Shown here: positions 8,059 through 18,800 of the stretch, one piece after another
How positions within the stretch are numbered: the first letter of the stretch is position 1
Layout of the letters: each line of letters starts with the position of its first letter
NCBI GenBank assembly: GCA_900128585.1
Contig: LT642243.1
Span: 1 to 28,693, forward strand
DNA length: 28,693 nt
DNA from: Stramenopiles sp. TOSAG23-3
Lineage: Eukaryota > Sar
Direction: 5' to 3'
Program-made: the position numbers and the translations under genes
Notes under the pieces: model-generated
Databases searched by the model: none
What the model was told of the DNA's origin: nothing
What the model saw: only the letters and a program-made list of their open reading frames with translations

Positions 8059-9630
8059 TTACATCGGCGCGTCGATTTCGTTACCACTTGCGTTTCTCTT
8101 TCCTTGCAAAGAGTCTATGCTGGACTCCAAGCTTGCAATCATATCCTTTAGTTCTCGTATCCGATTGTACGGGTTCGAGCTCACCTGTTGGTTCCTGTCC
8201 TGCCCTTGGTTCATGGTGAACAAGCGCCTCCGCGGGTTGGTGGACAGATTGCTGCCCATAGTAGACCTAAACTCTGGTGTGTGCTGGTTGTTGCGGTAGT
8301 GAAAGTACTGTCCCCTGCGGTCGTAGGACGTCGTCTTTGCCCGCTCGCCCAAGTTCCACGATCGCGTCACCTTGAGGTTCCGTATGGGGCTACCATCGGC
8401 GTGAAATTGTTGTGGCCGATCCCGTCGCCGACCAGGCTCCGAAGCCGGTGGTTGTGGCACAAACACCCACATTCCTTGGGTTGTTGGCATCACCGCGGTC
8501 GTGACCGTTCCGGACCATGGGGTGGACATTTTCGCCACCTGGGGGACGGGTGAGCCCGATTGGCGGGACACTTGTTGTACAGGGGACTTCATGTGAGACC
8601 GTTCGGCCTGAATAGGCACCGTTGGGTCGGTAAATTTCAGAGTAAAGTGGTCGCTTAAAATGATGTCCTCATCCCCCGCCAAACTCCGATTCTTCAAACT
8701 ATTGTTTCTTTCGTCGTCGTCGCCGCCGCCCCCGTCTGGGCGTGTCTCTTCGCTATCCGGGCGGTAGCTGTTACCCATCCTCAACGCGTGGCCACCCCCG
8801 TCGGTGTCAAAAAATTTATCTATGTCGCTATCGTTGTCGTTCAGCAAATCGTCTGCTTCCTCTATATCTTCCCACCCTGGGGGTAGTTTTTCAACTTTCC
8901 TATTTATTAGCGGGATCGCTTCGTTAACGTCGTAAATGTCGTCGTCGTCGTCGTCCGCGTCAAACCATTGATACTCTTTGGACGACACCTCCTCGACCTG
9001 CGGCTTGGGGTCGATGTCGTTTATGGTGATGCCGTCGGGGTAGTCCCTGCTTAAGATTTCATCAAAACTCATGTCTAGAATCTCGTCCAACGCAGCGTCC
9101 CCTGACTTGCTCATGCGCTTCTTCCTCAGCTCTTCCGCCTCCTTGCCGTTGTACTTGAACTTTGGAGTTATCACACTCCCACCTTCGGCGTGCTCCACGT
9201 GGGTGGAGATGTGAATCTTGTGAACGTCGGCACCCCAGCTGCCCTCCCTTACCTGCCGCATGGAGTGGACTGGATCATGCAATTGGGGCGGTGATTTTTT
9301 TCGCTGAGTTGAACCGGAACTACTATAACTACTGTATGAGGACACGGACTCCGAGTCTGAAGCGGAATCAGCCAGGCCTCGTAAATCGTCGAAGAGGTTA
9401 AACTTCTCAGCGGTGCGTGCTAGTGAACACGGCAAAAATCTTCTCTTCAACGCCTTCCATTTTCTTCGCTTGGGCTGCTTGCGGTTCAATTCTTCTATTG
9501 AGTGACTGCACGGCAAATGCGTTGCTTTAAGGCGGGCGATGTAGTACTTTCTTGGGAAAGCACCCGGGTGGAGGAACGTGCTCCCCACAGGAAGCAACTT
9601 TGCCTTCAAGTCTATTAGTTTACTGCTCAT
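8059..9630 (-). CDS. Disordered acidic protein of unknown function
   Basis: I do not recognise this 523-residue protein. The N-terminus (1-75) is basic, with KQPKRRKWKALKRRF at 51-65 possibly acting as a nuclear or nucleic-acid-binding signal. A Ser-rich patch follows (89-107). Residues 165-330 are strongly acidic, with a run of six Asp at 226-231 and LPPGWEDIEE near 249. Residues 345-460 are Pro/Gln/Arg-rich and disordered, with two similar motifs, SPVQQV and SPVPQV. The last 40 residues (IRELKDMIASLESSIDSLQ) form a probable short coiled coil. No membrane segment or signal peptide is visible. It starts at an ATG just where composition rises from AT-rich and ends with TAA. Composition matches neighbouring genes, so it is probably a real gene. 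Confidence 0.75.
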   Translation of the reverse strand: MSSKLIDLKAKLLPVGSTFLHPGAFPRKYYIARLKATHLPCSHSIEELNRKQPKRRKWKALKRRFLPCSLARTAEKFNLFDDLRGLADSASDSESVSSYSSYSSSGSTQRKKSPPQLHDPVHSMRQVREGSWGADVHKIHISTHVEHAEGGSVITPKFKYNGKEAEELRKKRMSKSGDAALDEILDMSFDEILSRDYPDGITINDIDPKPQVEEVSSKEYQWFDADDDDDDIYDVNEAIPLINRKVEKLPPGWEDIEEADDLLNDNDSDIDKFFDTDGGGHALRMGNSYRPDSEETRPDGGGGDDDERNNSLKNRSLAGDEDIILSDHFTLKFTDPTVPIQAERSHMKSPVQQVSRQSGSPVPQVAKMSTPWSGTVTTAVMPTTQGMWVFVPQPPASEPGRRRDRPQQFHADGSPIRNLKVTRSWNLGERAKTTSYDRRGQYFHYRNNQHTPEFRSTMGSNLSTNPRRRLFTMNQGQDRNQQVSSNPYNRIRELKDMIASLESSIDSLQGKRNASGNEIDAPM

Positions 9631-10504
9631 GGATGTACCGTTCGTTATATCATCTTCATGTGGTGACTGGGGAAAGAGGATCCGTAAATGTGGGCAATCT
9701 ACCTTGAAAATCTGAAAGGCAATTGCACATGCACAAAATTAAAATGGTAGCTGACTGATGTTTTCTCCTTTTATGTCATCCTTTTTTAAGAAGATAAGTC
9801 GCAAAGTGTGCTGGGGCAGGATTATTATTCTCGCGCACTCTTCTTTTATTATTATTACTTCTTCTTATTATTATTATTATTTATATGTTATTACCACTGT
9901 TTAGTACCGTACCGGTACCGGTATTATTTCATACTTGGTACGGTAGAGGAAATGATCTTGAAGAAAGAAGAGGGGAGCAGCAGCTTTGTTGAGGTTGCAT
10001 GCAGGCAGGCGCTTACGACAGCAGCAGTCGTGTTGTAGGACGTTCGTAGTCTACCGTGGCAAGCGAAAAAAAGGAGTTAAACTTCCACACTTCTTGTTAT
10101 ACTTTTATCTTAGCTAAAATGGCAGCTGAGCAAATTAATGATAGTCGATATAGTTGTGTTAGACTACCATATTAATACTTGTTAGTGGTCTATGAACCAA
10201 ACTAGAAAATTTGCTAAGAAAATAATTACGAAGACAAATTGTTGTGCTTTGATTCTTTCTCTGCTATGCTATGCTATGTCATTATTTGATCTTTGCCCTC
10301 GCTCGTATAACGAATAATAAATAAAATAAGTCAAAGCAGTTTGCGTTATTTAGGTATCGTATTCTTTGTAATTTTAAGTATATAATTACATAGACGATAT
10401 CGTACGACATAAAAGTTAGTCCTCTCCCTCGTTATCAATTAAAATAGGTAAATTAAATTAGTATAATATTACTTTATACAAGTATGATTTGGCCTTGGCC
10501 TGGT
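9631..10504. other. Intergenic region between the acidic-protein gene and the CTL-transglutaminase gene A
   Basis: AT-rich DNA with ATT/CTT microsatellite sequence at about 9845-9890, the long GGTACC/TACCGGTA palindromic run at 9904-9923, and TGCTA repeats near 10262-10277. It contains the promoter side of the gene ending at 8059 and the 3' side of the gene ending at 10505. No dispersed repeat copy and no convincing coding or RNA gene was seen. Confidence 0.6.
9904..9923. promoter_or_regulatory. Palindromic GTACCGGTACCGGTA run 5' of the acidic-protein gene
   Basis: This is the longest instance of the GGTACC/TACCGGTA motif, about 275 bp upstream of the ATG at 9630. It stands out as GC-containing, self-complementary sequence in AT-rich DNA. 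A regulatory role is inference. Confidence 0.35.
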
Positions 10505-13500
10505 CTACTTGCAATACAACGATTCTGGTGTGCATTTGGGCATATTTGGGTAGGTCGCCATGGCTTTCTCCAAGTCCTTCATAAACCTCCCTTCCATCGC
10601 ATTGATTTCCGTTGACTCGTGCTCGCGCGACATGGTTTCCGTTTCAACATTTACTATAGAGGGTGTCCCGTTGCCGCCCAACAACAGCATTGCGTTTGTT
10701 TCACCAAAAGTGCCAGACAAGCACTCTTTCATCCACGTTTTGTCCCACGCTTTTCGCCCTCGCTTTTGCCGTGCTTGTCGAGTTTCGCGGTCGAAATCCA
10801 TCGCCATCCGTTTAGCAGTACAGTCACTGTGAACCCATCCGAGGCCTTCGGCGTAAAATTCGCTTTGGCAGTGGTCTGAAAAGTCAATCGCAAGCTTTTC
10901 CCCACCAATCTTAAACTTCACCACTCTGGTGTTGTCCTCGTTCCCAGTCAGCCAGTGGCCAGCAATGCAGCGGGCGGGTATACCGAAGTACCGGAGTACA
11001 CTCACGTAAAAGAAGTTGCTGGTACCACAGACAGCGGTGTCCCCTGCAGCCAGCTCTTCCAACGACCCCGGTCCGTGGTCCTTGTGGGCATAGTAGTAAA
11101 AATGCATTTGAAACGTCTGGTAGCAGTGCGCTGCAAACTGATAGTCGGTCATCTTCTTCTTGTCCCATTTAAGCTCGTAAAATTCAATCCAACTCAGGAA
11201 ATTCGGCCCCGGGTTGAAAGAGTCCAGCTCAAGGTTTTCCTTGCGCTCGGCACTGCTCAGTTTTGTGACAGGGCGAACCCGCGTTCGGTCGTCCATTAAG
11301 TCGCCCGCTTCTGACTTCTTCATTAGTCGTATCCCACATCGGACGCTCGTCGTCTCCACGAGAATACTGATGCGCGATAGTTTTCGTCCTTTTTGTTGTT
11401 CTGGAGTAAAGTGAGGGTGGTTGCCTTTTTGGTTTTCGACCTCGTACTCAAAATTGTAGGGGCCCTTCACTATCCTGTCCTCTTGTGGGACTCGCTCGAG
11501 TTCTCGGAGCCCGCCAGTTCGAAAAAAACCGCACCATCCTGTCGTTTTCGTCGGTTCTTTCACGTACACCCGAACGTGCCCGGCCGGCTGCGTTTCGTGG
11601 CGGTACGGGATGAGCGCCGAAACCCGCCACTTCTTGTCAGAATCCCAAAATTTCGCATCCTCGGTTTGGGCGACATGCGACCGTCGCATCAGCCTACAGT
11701 TTTTGTTACTATGCACGAGCGTGAGCTTGTTGGCCGGCTGGGCGATAGTGTCCCAGATATCTGTGGTGCTTGGAGACGATCCCCCGTCCAAAAGGAAGCT
11801 AAAACGCTCCAGAAGCGCTTGCAGCGCTTTGGGCATGAACATTTTTTTCTGGCTAGCAGGCTTGTACGGGTGGCAAATCTTCCCTCCCGCCACGCGGGGG
11901 TTCGCTTCCTCGTAATACTCCTCGTCCATTCCGTTCCGCTCACCGTCTTCCAGAAAGTTCAGCATGAACGACTTCGTTACCATACTGTACATGATAGTGA
12001 AACCCCTGGCGACCGAATAGACGACCAAGACAGCCATAGCAAGGACAGCCACCGGGCTGGTTGTCCCCAACTGCTTGGAGACCAGCACCGCCGCCCCCAT
12101 GCCGGCCCCAAAGATAAAAAATGTCCCGAACCGTACCGAGAGAAGGATAAAAGACTGCATCCCGGTAACCCTCCGCTTGTTCCTCATCCACAGCTGGGAA
12201 CCGATCCTAGACGCGGCCTTGAAGTGGTGCCCGTGGAGGGCAACTTGGACGATTGCCGCGTCGCAGTCCACATACCGCATGGAATTCCAGCAGCAGCAGC
12301 GCAAGAGGAAAAGTCCAAGGCACTTGCGACGAAACTCTCCTTGGTCGGCCCGACCCTGACGCCTGCGGCAGCTGTCGAGACAGTCCATTATTGGCGCTTG
12401 GACAGCGTGGAACGGCCGGATGAACGCCACGTAGGCGATAGTGCCCATGTGATTCCAGAAGATTCTGGAAAACATGGTAAAAGTGGGGAAGAGCGGCATC
12501 CTTCGCATCCCGTCCTCCTCCTCGTCAGTGAAGAACCACACAGACAGCGTTCCTGATGTTGTGCAACGGGTGAGCTCCAACAGAATGTTCATGTTCCAAA
12601 CCATTCCAAACAATAGGAACGCGGCGCACCACCGCATGCCTGGGTCGAACTCAAAAGACTGTACGCACTTGCAATGGACCAGTGTGTTTTTTGCACATGT
12701 GCACATCTGCTGAACTTTTCCCACGCTCAGCACCTGCACGATCAAGAGGGATGTCCCCCAACCCAGCAAACAGAGCAGCCCAAAGTTGACCACAGGGTAG
12801 ACGAAAAAACCCGACCCGATCTGCTTCACGGCGTGGCTCATTTCGCCCATGACTGGCCAGGCATACTTTGCCAGCTTTCGCTTGCTGAAGAATGAGTAGA
12901 AGGACGTGCTGGAGATTATCAACACTACCGCTACCATCACCATGGTGGTGTCCGACGCGGTCGTGTCCGTCACCTCCTTCTCGATTTCAGCAGTCGGGAA
13001 GGCTACTAAATACAAGCCGACTATGATCACCAGGGTTACAAGGCCGGTCCCACACACAGTGCCACGAACGACGTTTTCCGCGTGCCTGGAGATAGCGTAC
13101 AGCCAAACGGTGCCAACGACGAAGGTGAGGCCGGCCGCTGTCATGATCGTGCTCAAGCCCGTTGCAAGATCTCCGAGGACAAGCATATCCCTTCCGATCT
13201 TCAGCTCGGCCTCTCCCGACTTTTGCGAATCCGGAAGGCAGCGGTTGAGCACGGGGCTCGTCGACCGCAGAACGGTGTACTTGGTCGCACTGGCGGTGTG
13301 ATCCTGCGCGACGACCATGTAGTCCACGATAACGGTGGAGTTCACGTCCGCAGGTCCCGGACACTTCTCCACGCACAACATGTATTTCGGGTCCGACGCC
13401 GGGTCCGGCCACCAAAGATATTCCTTTCTGCTCAAGTCTACGCCGAAACCGCCGGAATTGTGCTTGTTGACGTCGCCACACGTGTTGCCCAGCGTGTCAA

Positions 13501-14641
13501 CCCCGAATAGTAGCCGCTTTGGGTTCCCGTTCTTGCCCGCGTAGTCCGCTAGTGCGATCACGCACACGTAGAAGGCGACCAAGAATGCCAAGCAGCAGCT
13601 GTCCGTAAGCCTGCGACGGATCGAGGTCGGCTCCAGCTTAAACCGCGGTATCTCCCGGAGGGTATTCCCCACGTCTACCCCAAGCTTAACCTCATCGCCG
13701 AGCATGTCGTCCGGCGACTGTGCCATCTCGTCGATGTTTTCCTGGTATATCTCCAGCTGGGCGTCGGACATGGTGGAGAGGTCTTTGTTCCCCCACTGCG
13801 CTTCAATGAATCGCCCATTGCCAAACCCGCCCTCCACCTGGTCCGACCCAGTCACCCAGCCCCGGCCGTCACCAGCTTTTCCCGCATTCAGCAGGGTAAA
13901 CGCGCCCTTCAGCTTGCTCTCTGGGAGCTCCTCCGCGTCTGCGTTGGGCGCCGGGCGGTCGTCAAAGTAGGTCAACCTTTCCAGGGACGCTGCCGGGAAC
14001 GATTTCTTCCCCAAGTTCGCGAACCCTAAGCGAAACGTATTTCTCCGGTCTTCCGACCGAACGGAAACGCTGACATGGTACGGGGAGTTGTCGAACTCCA
14101 CGTTTTCCCGGCGCTGGGCTCGATTGTTATCGCCCGGCAACCCCACGGCCTGCAATTTCCCCATCTTGGCCATGTTGCGCAGCAGCTGCTCCCGGCTCTG
14201 GGTGTCCCGCAGCGATGGGGCCATCATGCTCAGCATGTCCGCGGTGTTGCCCATCCGCCACATCTCCAGGAACGCCCGAGTGGCCTGTTCCACGTGGAGC
14301 GCAGGCTTGCAAACAAGGCTGCTAATGCATAGCGATGACGGCTTTAGCGGCGACCGCTTAATCCCAAAACGAAACTCGATGGGGCATATGTTGTTGGACG
14401 ACAAGCACGTGACGGAAACATCGAAAGGGTCTGCGTCCGGCTTCAGCCCACCGCAGCTGGTCCAGTCCAGGTCCTCTACGTTGACGTTTGTGATCATCGA
14501 ATCAATATCCCTTTGGGAACACTTCTCCCTATACTGCGGTCCTAGCAAACCATGACAAGTAGAAGCATCTCTGTCCCTCCACGCCGCCAAGAATTCCTCG
14601 ACGATGTCTTCTATCTCGCACTGGTCAATAGCTAAGTCCAT
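10505..14641 (-). CDS. Choline-transporter-like (CTL/SLC44) membrane protein fused to a transglutaminase-like domain, catalytic triad intact (gene A)
   Basis: This is a 1378-residue multidomain membrane protein. Residues 1-225 look like two related alpha+beta units, possibly NTF2-like (inferred). The CTL region starts near 340: a first membrane segment at 348-365, the family signature RLLFGVDTLGNTCG (376-389), a Cys-containing loop with CVEKCP, then membrane segments near 495-515, 528-548, 566-584, 612-640, 670-692, 830-850 and 863-885. TSGTLSVWFF and FKAASRIGSQLWMRN match conserved CTL motifs. The soluble C-terminus carries a transglutaminase-like core: CGTSNFFYVSVLRYFGIPAR (Cys1205), His1257, and GLGWVHSD (Asp1273). 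CTL proteins transport choline or related amines; the C-terminal reaction (crosslinking, amide hydrolysis or proteolysis) is unknown. By CTL topology the enzyme domain should be cytosolic. It is divergent from paralogue B across 1.2 kb. The ATG is well placed and the stop is TAG. Confidence 0.88.
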   Translation of the reverse strand: MDLAIDQCEIEDIVEEFLAAWRDRDASTCHGLLGPQYREKCSQRDIDSMITNVNVEDLDWTSCGGLKPDADPFDVSVTCLSSNNICPIEFRFGIKRSPLKPSSLCISSLVCKPALHVEQATRAFLEMWRMGNTADMLSMMAPSLRDTQSREQLLRNMAKMGKLQAVGLPGDNNRAQRRENVEFDNSPYHVSVSVRSEDRRNTFRLGFANLGKKSFPAASLERLTYFDDRPAPNADAEELPESKLKGAFTLLNAGKAGDGRGWVTGSDQVEGGFGNGRFIEAQWGNKDLSTMSDAQLEIYQENIDEMAQSPDDMLGDEVKLGVDVGNTLREIPRFKLEPTSIRRRLTDSCCLAFLVAFYVCVIALADYAGKNGNPKRLLFGVDTLGNTCGDVNKHNSGGFGVDLSRKEYLWWPDPASDPKYMLCVEKCPGPADVNSTVIVDYMVVAQDHTASATKYTVLRSTSPVLNRCLPDSQKSGEAELKIGRDMLVLGDLATGLSTIMTAAGLTFVVGTVWLYAISRHAENVVRGTVCGTGLVTLVIIVGLYLVAFPTAEIEKEVTDTTASDTTMVMVAVVLIISSTSFYSFFSKRKLAKYAWPVMGEMSHAVKQIGSGFFVYPVVNFGLLCLLGWGTSLLIVQVLSVGKVQQMCTCAKNTLVHCKCVQSFEFDPGMRWCAAFLLFGMVWNMNILLELTRCTTSGTLSVWFFTDEEEDGMRRMPLFPTFTMFSRIFWNHMGTIAYVAFIRPFHAVQAPIMDCLDSCRRRQGRADQGEFRRKCLGLFLLRCCCWNSMRYVDCDAAIVQVALHGHHFKAASRIGSQLWMRNKRRVTGMQSFILLSVRFGTFFIFGAGMGAAVLVSKQLGTTSPVAVLAMAVLVVYSVARGFTIMYSMVTKSFMLNFLEDGERNGMDEEYYEEANPRVAGGKICHPYKPASQKKMFMPKALQALLERFSFLLDGGSSPSTTDIWDTIAQPANKLTLVHSNKNCRLMRRSHVAQTEDAKFWDSDKKWRVSALIPYRHETQPAGHVRVYVKEPTKTTGWCGFFRTGGLRELERVPQEDRIVKGPYNFEYEVENQKGNHPHFTPEQQKGRKLSRISILVETTSVRCGIRLMKKSEAGDLMDDRTRVRPVTKLSSAERKENLELDSFNPGPNFLSWIEFYELKWDKKKMTDYQFAAHCYQTFQMHFYYYAHKDHGPGSLEELAAGDTAVCGTSNFFYVSVLRYFGIPARCIAGHWLTGNEDNTRVVKFKIGGEKLAIDFSDHCQSEFYAEGLGWVHSDCTAKRMAMDFDRETRQARQKRGRKAWDKTWMKECLSGTFGETNAMLLLGGNGTPSIVNVETETMSREHESTEINAMEGRFMKDLEKAMATYPNMPKCTPESLYCK

Positions 14642-14824
14642 TGGTGGAGTGAAAGTGGGGGAGGAGCGAAGGAGAGAAAGCTATTGCGTTCAATTCCCTT
14701 TCGATTTGTTCCTGTGCTGTTTGAGCATAATACTTGTTATATATTTAATTCACAAAAGACCAGAATAACACTCTGCAAATAAATATATTGTAAAAAATAA
14801 GAAACCAATTAAAGTCTAGTCTTC

Positions 14825-14832
14825 TACCGGTA
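14825..14832. promoter_or_regulatory. TACCGGTA palindrome 5' of gene A
   Basis: A short copy of the palindrome, about 185 bp upstream of the gene A ATG. It is a weak case alone; it counts as a member of the set. Confidence 0.25.
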
Positions 14833-14846
14833 TTAATATCTATAAG

Positions 14847-14880
14847 CAAACACAAACAAACAAACAAACAAACAAACAAA
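14847..14880 (+). repeat. (CAAA)n microsatellite
   Basis: About eight tandem CAAA units lie in the shared upstream region of the two paralogues. Confidence 0.9.
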
Positions 14881-14934
14881 ATAAAAATTTATTATAAAAC
14901 TTCTTCTTTTTTTTGGCGAGCGAAGAAGAAGAAG

Positions 14935-15046
14935 AAAAGAAATAAAAAGAAATAAAAAGAAATATTACTGTATTAGACTATAAAAAGAAATAAAAAGAAA
15001 TAAATAAAAAAAAAGAAATAAAAAGCAATAAAAAGAAGAAGATAGA
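14935..15046 (+). repeat. AAATAAAAAG-type purine-rich simple repeat
   Basis: A 10-bp unit close to AAATAAAAAG recurs about eight times in two blocks, interrupted at about 14963-14980. No function is evident. Confidence 0.8.
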
Positions 15047-15322
15047 AGAAGAAAAAATTAATATCAAAAAAACAGTGCTGTGTCCATATTATATTAATGT
15101 ATCTTTTTTTATTTGAATATTTCACTATTTTTTTTATTATTATTGTATTTATTATTAGACTAATTAGCTCCTCCTCTCGTGTATGAAATGTACAATAGAA
15201 TCAGGGAGATGATGGTTCGTGGTTTCGTGGTGCAAAGACTATTTTTTTTTTTATAGGACTAATAAAAAAAGAAGAAGAATCATTCCCACTCCATTTTTTT
15301 TTCATCTCATCAGCTACGAGGA

Positions 15323-15336
15323 GTCTACGCGTAGAC
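15323..15336. promoter_or_regulatory. Perfect 14-bp palindrome GTCTACGCGTAGAC
   Basis: A GC-containing perfect palindrome in AT-rich DNA between divergent paralogues, followed within 60 bp by related half-site-like words (AGACG at about 15369 and 15384). It could be a dimeric factor site. This is inference from sequence only. Confidence 0.3.
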
Positions 15337-15858
15337 GCTATTATTATATTTTATCTAGTAGTACTCCTAGACGTAATAAACGCAGACGCTTTCATATGTC
15401 ATTATTTAGGACTAGCTTTCAACTGATCAAACGACTTCCTGACTAAATCCACGGAGTTACGATTACGGGATAAAACTACTACAAAATTGGCTTTTCAATT
15501 AGTCTAATTTATAATTTTATAAAAAAAAGAAGATACAAAAAAATTTATCATTTTTTCTTTCTTCCTGCTCTCTTCATTTTATACAACAGTGTTGTAATAA
15601 ATTATAATTAAAAAAAAAAAATTTTATTATAATAATATATTTTTTTAACAATAAAAAATAATTATTAAGAAACAAATTGAATTTTTTTTAAATGATTGAT
15701 ATCTCCTTCGATAATAAGTGTACTATAATAAAATATCTTGTTGTCCCCTCCTTCCGCCGATTACGACCGTTTCTATTAAAGCTGTAGTTCGTGTTTCGTG
15801 TTTCTTGGGGAAACGGGTGGGTCTTAAAACAATCGACCGACGAAAACGAGTTGCCGCC

Positions 15859-18800
15859 ATGTCCAAAGCGGACGAAGAGGACATCAAGCTGTGCAAAGAA
15901 ACATGCAAGCAGTTCTTGGGGCATTTTGGGAAGAAGAAAACGAGCCTGCACTCACTTCTTGAGCGAAAATCTTCCGCTGCGAACTCCTTGCTGAAGGGAA
16001 CGATGGGGCGGGCGTATTTGCGGATAGGGAAAGACCGGGCGGTGGAGGTGGACTCGAGCTCGTTAACGGAGGTCACCGAAGTGGAGTCGCTGTTCTCCTA
16101 CAAGGCGAACTTTTCTGTTGGTGGCGCAAAGTTCGAGCTCAAGTTTAAGAACAATTCCAAGTCGCATAAAATAGAACGGCTCTGGGTGGGGCCCCGGGGG
16201 GGCGCCATTCCAAAGGGGGGGGAATTCGACTCCTCCCTGGTCGTGCTATTCAAAGAGGGTTACGAACCGGACAAGAACGACTTTGAGTTCGACCTGTACG
16301 CCCGGCCAAAGGCCCGGTCTTCCGCGTACAAGGCGGCGAAGCTCCACTTCGGCGACGAGCACTTGCTGACGATAAACGCTGGGAAGCCTTTGCCCGAAAT
16401 TGCGAGAGAGAAATTCGACGTCCTAGCCATTCGACGGTACCATCGGGACAAGGTGTGGATCCTGATTTTCCTGCTTTACTGGGCTATCGAGATAGGGGTT
16501 GCAAGCCACGCGGTCGCAAACGGCCGGCTGGACCGGGTCCTCCACGGGGTGGACTCGCTCGGGAACATCTGCGGCTCGAACAACGACCTGGTAGACCTTA
16601 CGGACAGGCCAAAGCTGTGGTACCCGAACCCGGAAGAGAACCGCGCGATCTGCGTTAAGGTTTGCCCCGTTGCCAACCAAACGGCGCTAGTCGATTATTT
16701 GGCCAACATCGCAGCCCCGAACGGGACGGCGCCGCCCCTGAGGGTCACCGTAGGGACCGTCGACGTCTCGCACCGCTGCCTTCCCATCGATGGGCAGTCA
16801 GCAAGCATCATGTCGGCCTCCGCTACGCTGTTCTCGGACGTTCAGAGCGGTTGGGTGTCCTCGCTCTTGACCTGCGTGGTGGCCTTTCTGCTCGGGCTAT
16901 TGTGGATGAAGGCCATGCTGTGGAATCCCAGGGGGGTCATCGGCAGCTTGACCTGCGTGGCGCACTCTGGCTTGCTCCTGTTCTCTGGCTCGTTCTTTGT
17001 CTCGTACTTCGTCGTGGAATTGCCAGAGGGGCTCCCCGCCAGTGCAAAGAGCCACCTGGTGGACCCGAGCGCTCAGACCTTCGCCATGGTGGTAGGCATC
17101 TTCTCCTTTGCCGCGTTTGTCTTTCTCGTGTACAAGGACTGCAAGCTTCGGAAGGACGCCGGCAATGCGATGAAAGTGTTTGACCTTACCTCAGAAGCGT
17201 TGAACGAGTGCAACGTGGCCATCGTCCACGCCAACTGCCTTCCGAAGAAGCTGCCTTGCAAAGGGAGCACTGCGGCGGTGGAAAAGGAGGAGGGTGGTAA
17301 GGCTGCCGACGTTACAGTGGAGGTGGAAGGGGAAGAGGAGAAGGCCCCAGATCGCACGGTCGACCTTCGGCCCATCCTGACCTTTCCGGTGTACAATTTT
17401 TTCATCCTTGTCGCGTTTCTGGTACTATGGTGCGTGGTCTTCGTCCACCTAATATCCTTGGGGAGCATCGAGCAAAAGTGCAAGTGCGCCAAATCGCTGT
17501 CCAACTGCTCATGCGACCGGTATTTTAGGTTCGACGATGGCGCGCGCTGGTTCGCGATAATCCACCTGTATGGGCTACTGTGGGGCGTGGCGTTGGTCGT
17601 GAACGTCTCCCGGGTGACGATCTCGACCGCCGTGAGCACGTGGTACTTCGCAGAGGCCAAAGACTTGGAAGTCCGCGTCGTCCCGGCGGACCTCATCCGG
17701 ACCAGCTACCGACGGGCGCTGGTCTACCACTCTGGGAGCCTCCTAAAGGCCAGTTTTTACCACCCTATCGTCGCCGTGGTGCGACCGCTGGCGTTTCTTT
17801 TCCTGAAGCTGCGAAACATGCTGTCCTGCGTCAACCGAATCACCTTTGGCTTCCGCGGCTGTTTGCGCTCGGCCCTTCTCGGGTGCTGCTGCTTTCAGAG
17901 CATTGCGTACTTGGACGTCCGGGCGGCCATGCAGCAGATTGCCCTCCGAGGGTCTTCTTTCCTCCGTGGTGCGGAGGTTGGCACGAAGCTGAAGATGCGC
18001 AACGAGGGCCGCGTTCGTGGGCTGGAGGAAGCGATCGAATTTAAAATGATGTTTGGGAAAACCGCGATATTCTGCATCAGCTTCTTTGTGGGGTTTCTGT
18101 ACCTGCGGGGGTCCGGGAACTCGGGCGGCTCCGTGGGGGCTCCCATCATTGTCTTGATTCTGAACTGCATCGTGGCGTACGCCACCATGTCCCTGTTCGT
18201 CTCGCAGTACACCATGAGCATCGACACGATATTGCAGGACTTCTTTGAAGACTGTGAACGGAACGTCCGTAGTACGGAGGTGTTCATGCCACCAGAATTT
18301 CGAAAGTTTATCGACGATTACGGGTACTACACCTCCGGAACGTTCCCCTCCGACCCGACCGCAATGTACACAAAGCTGTTCAAGGCGAAGAAACTAGGGG
18401 TCATGCACGTTCCCACCAAGGAGACCATGTGCCATTACGTGACCACCATGGATGTTTGTCTTCACGACAAGACTGCTTGGCCGGAGGAAAAAGAGGGCTG
18501 GTTCATCAAATGCGACCGCCCCCTCGACCACGAGTCACAGCCGAGAAACACGCTTGAGGTGTTCCACAAGAAGTACGGCAGGAACATTTTAGACAACTTT
18601 ACCTCGCTCGTCAAGATCCCTGTGACGGCCAAGGGCTTGGCGGGTGACGGGCCGTGGCGAGAGGGCCTCAAGCACATCATGTGGGATCAAGTTCGGTTGC
18701 CACGCCGCTCGGCTGGGTATCAACGACTGAATGCTATGGACCCAGGGGAAGCGATCAAAAGGGCTGCGAATGACCCCCACGCTTCCCTGATCCAACAGGG

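Larger units (their letters stand above)
14642..15858. other. Divergent intergenic region between the two CTL-transglutaminase paralogues
   Basis: This 1.2 kb region separates two head-to-head paralogues and must hold both promoters. It contains TACCGGTA at 14825-14832, a (CAAA)n microsatellite at 14847-14880, AAATAAAAAG-type repeats at 14935-15046, and the perfect palindrome GTCTACGCGTAGAC at 15323-15336. T and A runs lie before gene B. No dispersed repeat copy, RNA gene or convincing ORF was seen. The frame of gene B is open from 15718, but only with a GTG. Confidence 0.65.

Noticed and set aside
11393-12556. Long plus-strand open frame inside gene A
   Set aside because: It is antisense to the CTL-transglutaminase coding sequence, has no recognisable domain, and its composition is that of a reverse-complement shadow.
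15718-15858. 47-residue N-terminal extension of gene B
   Set aside because: The extended frame begins with GTG, not ATG. The first ATG is at 15859 in a strong context (GCCGCCATGT).
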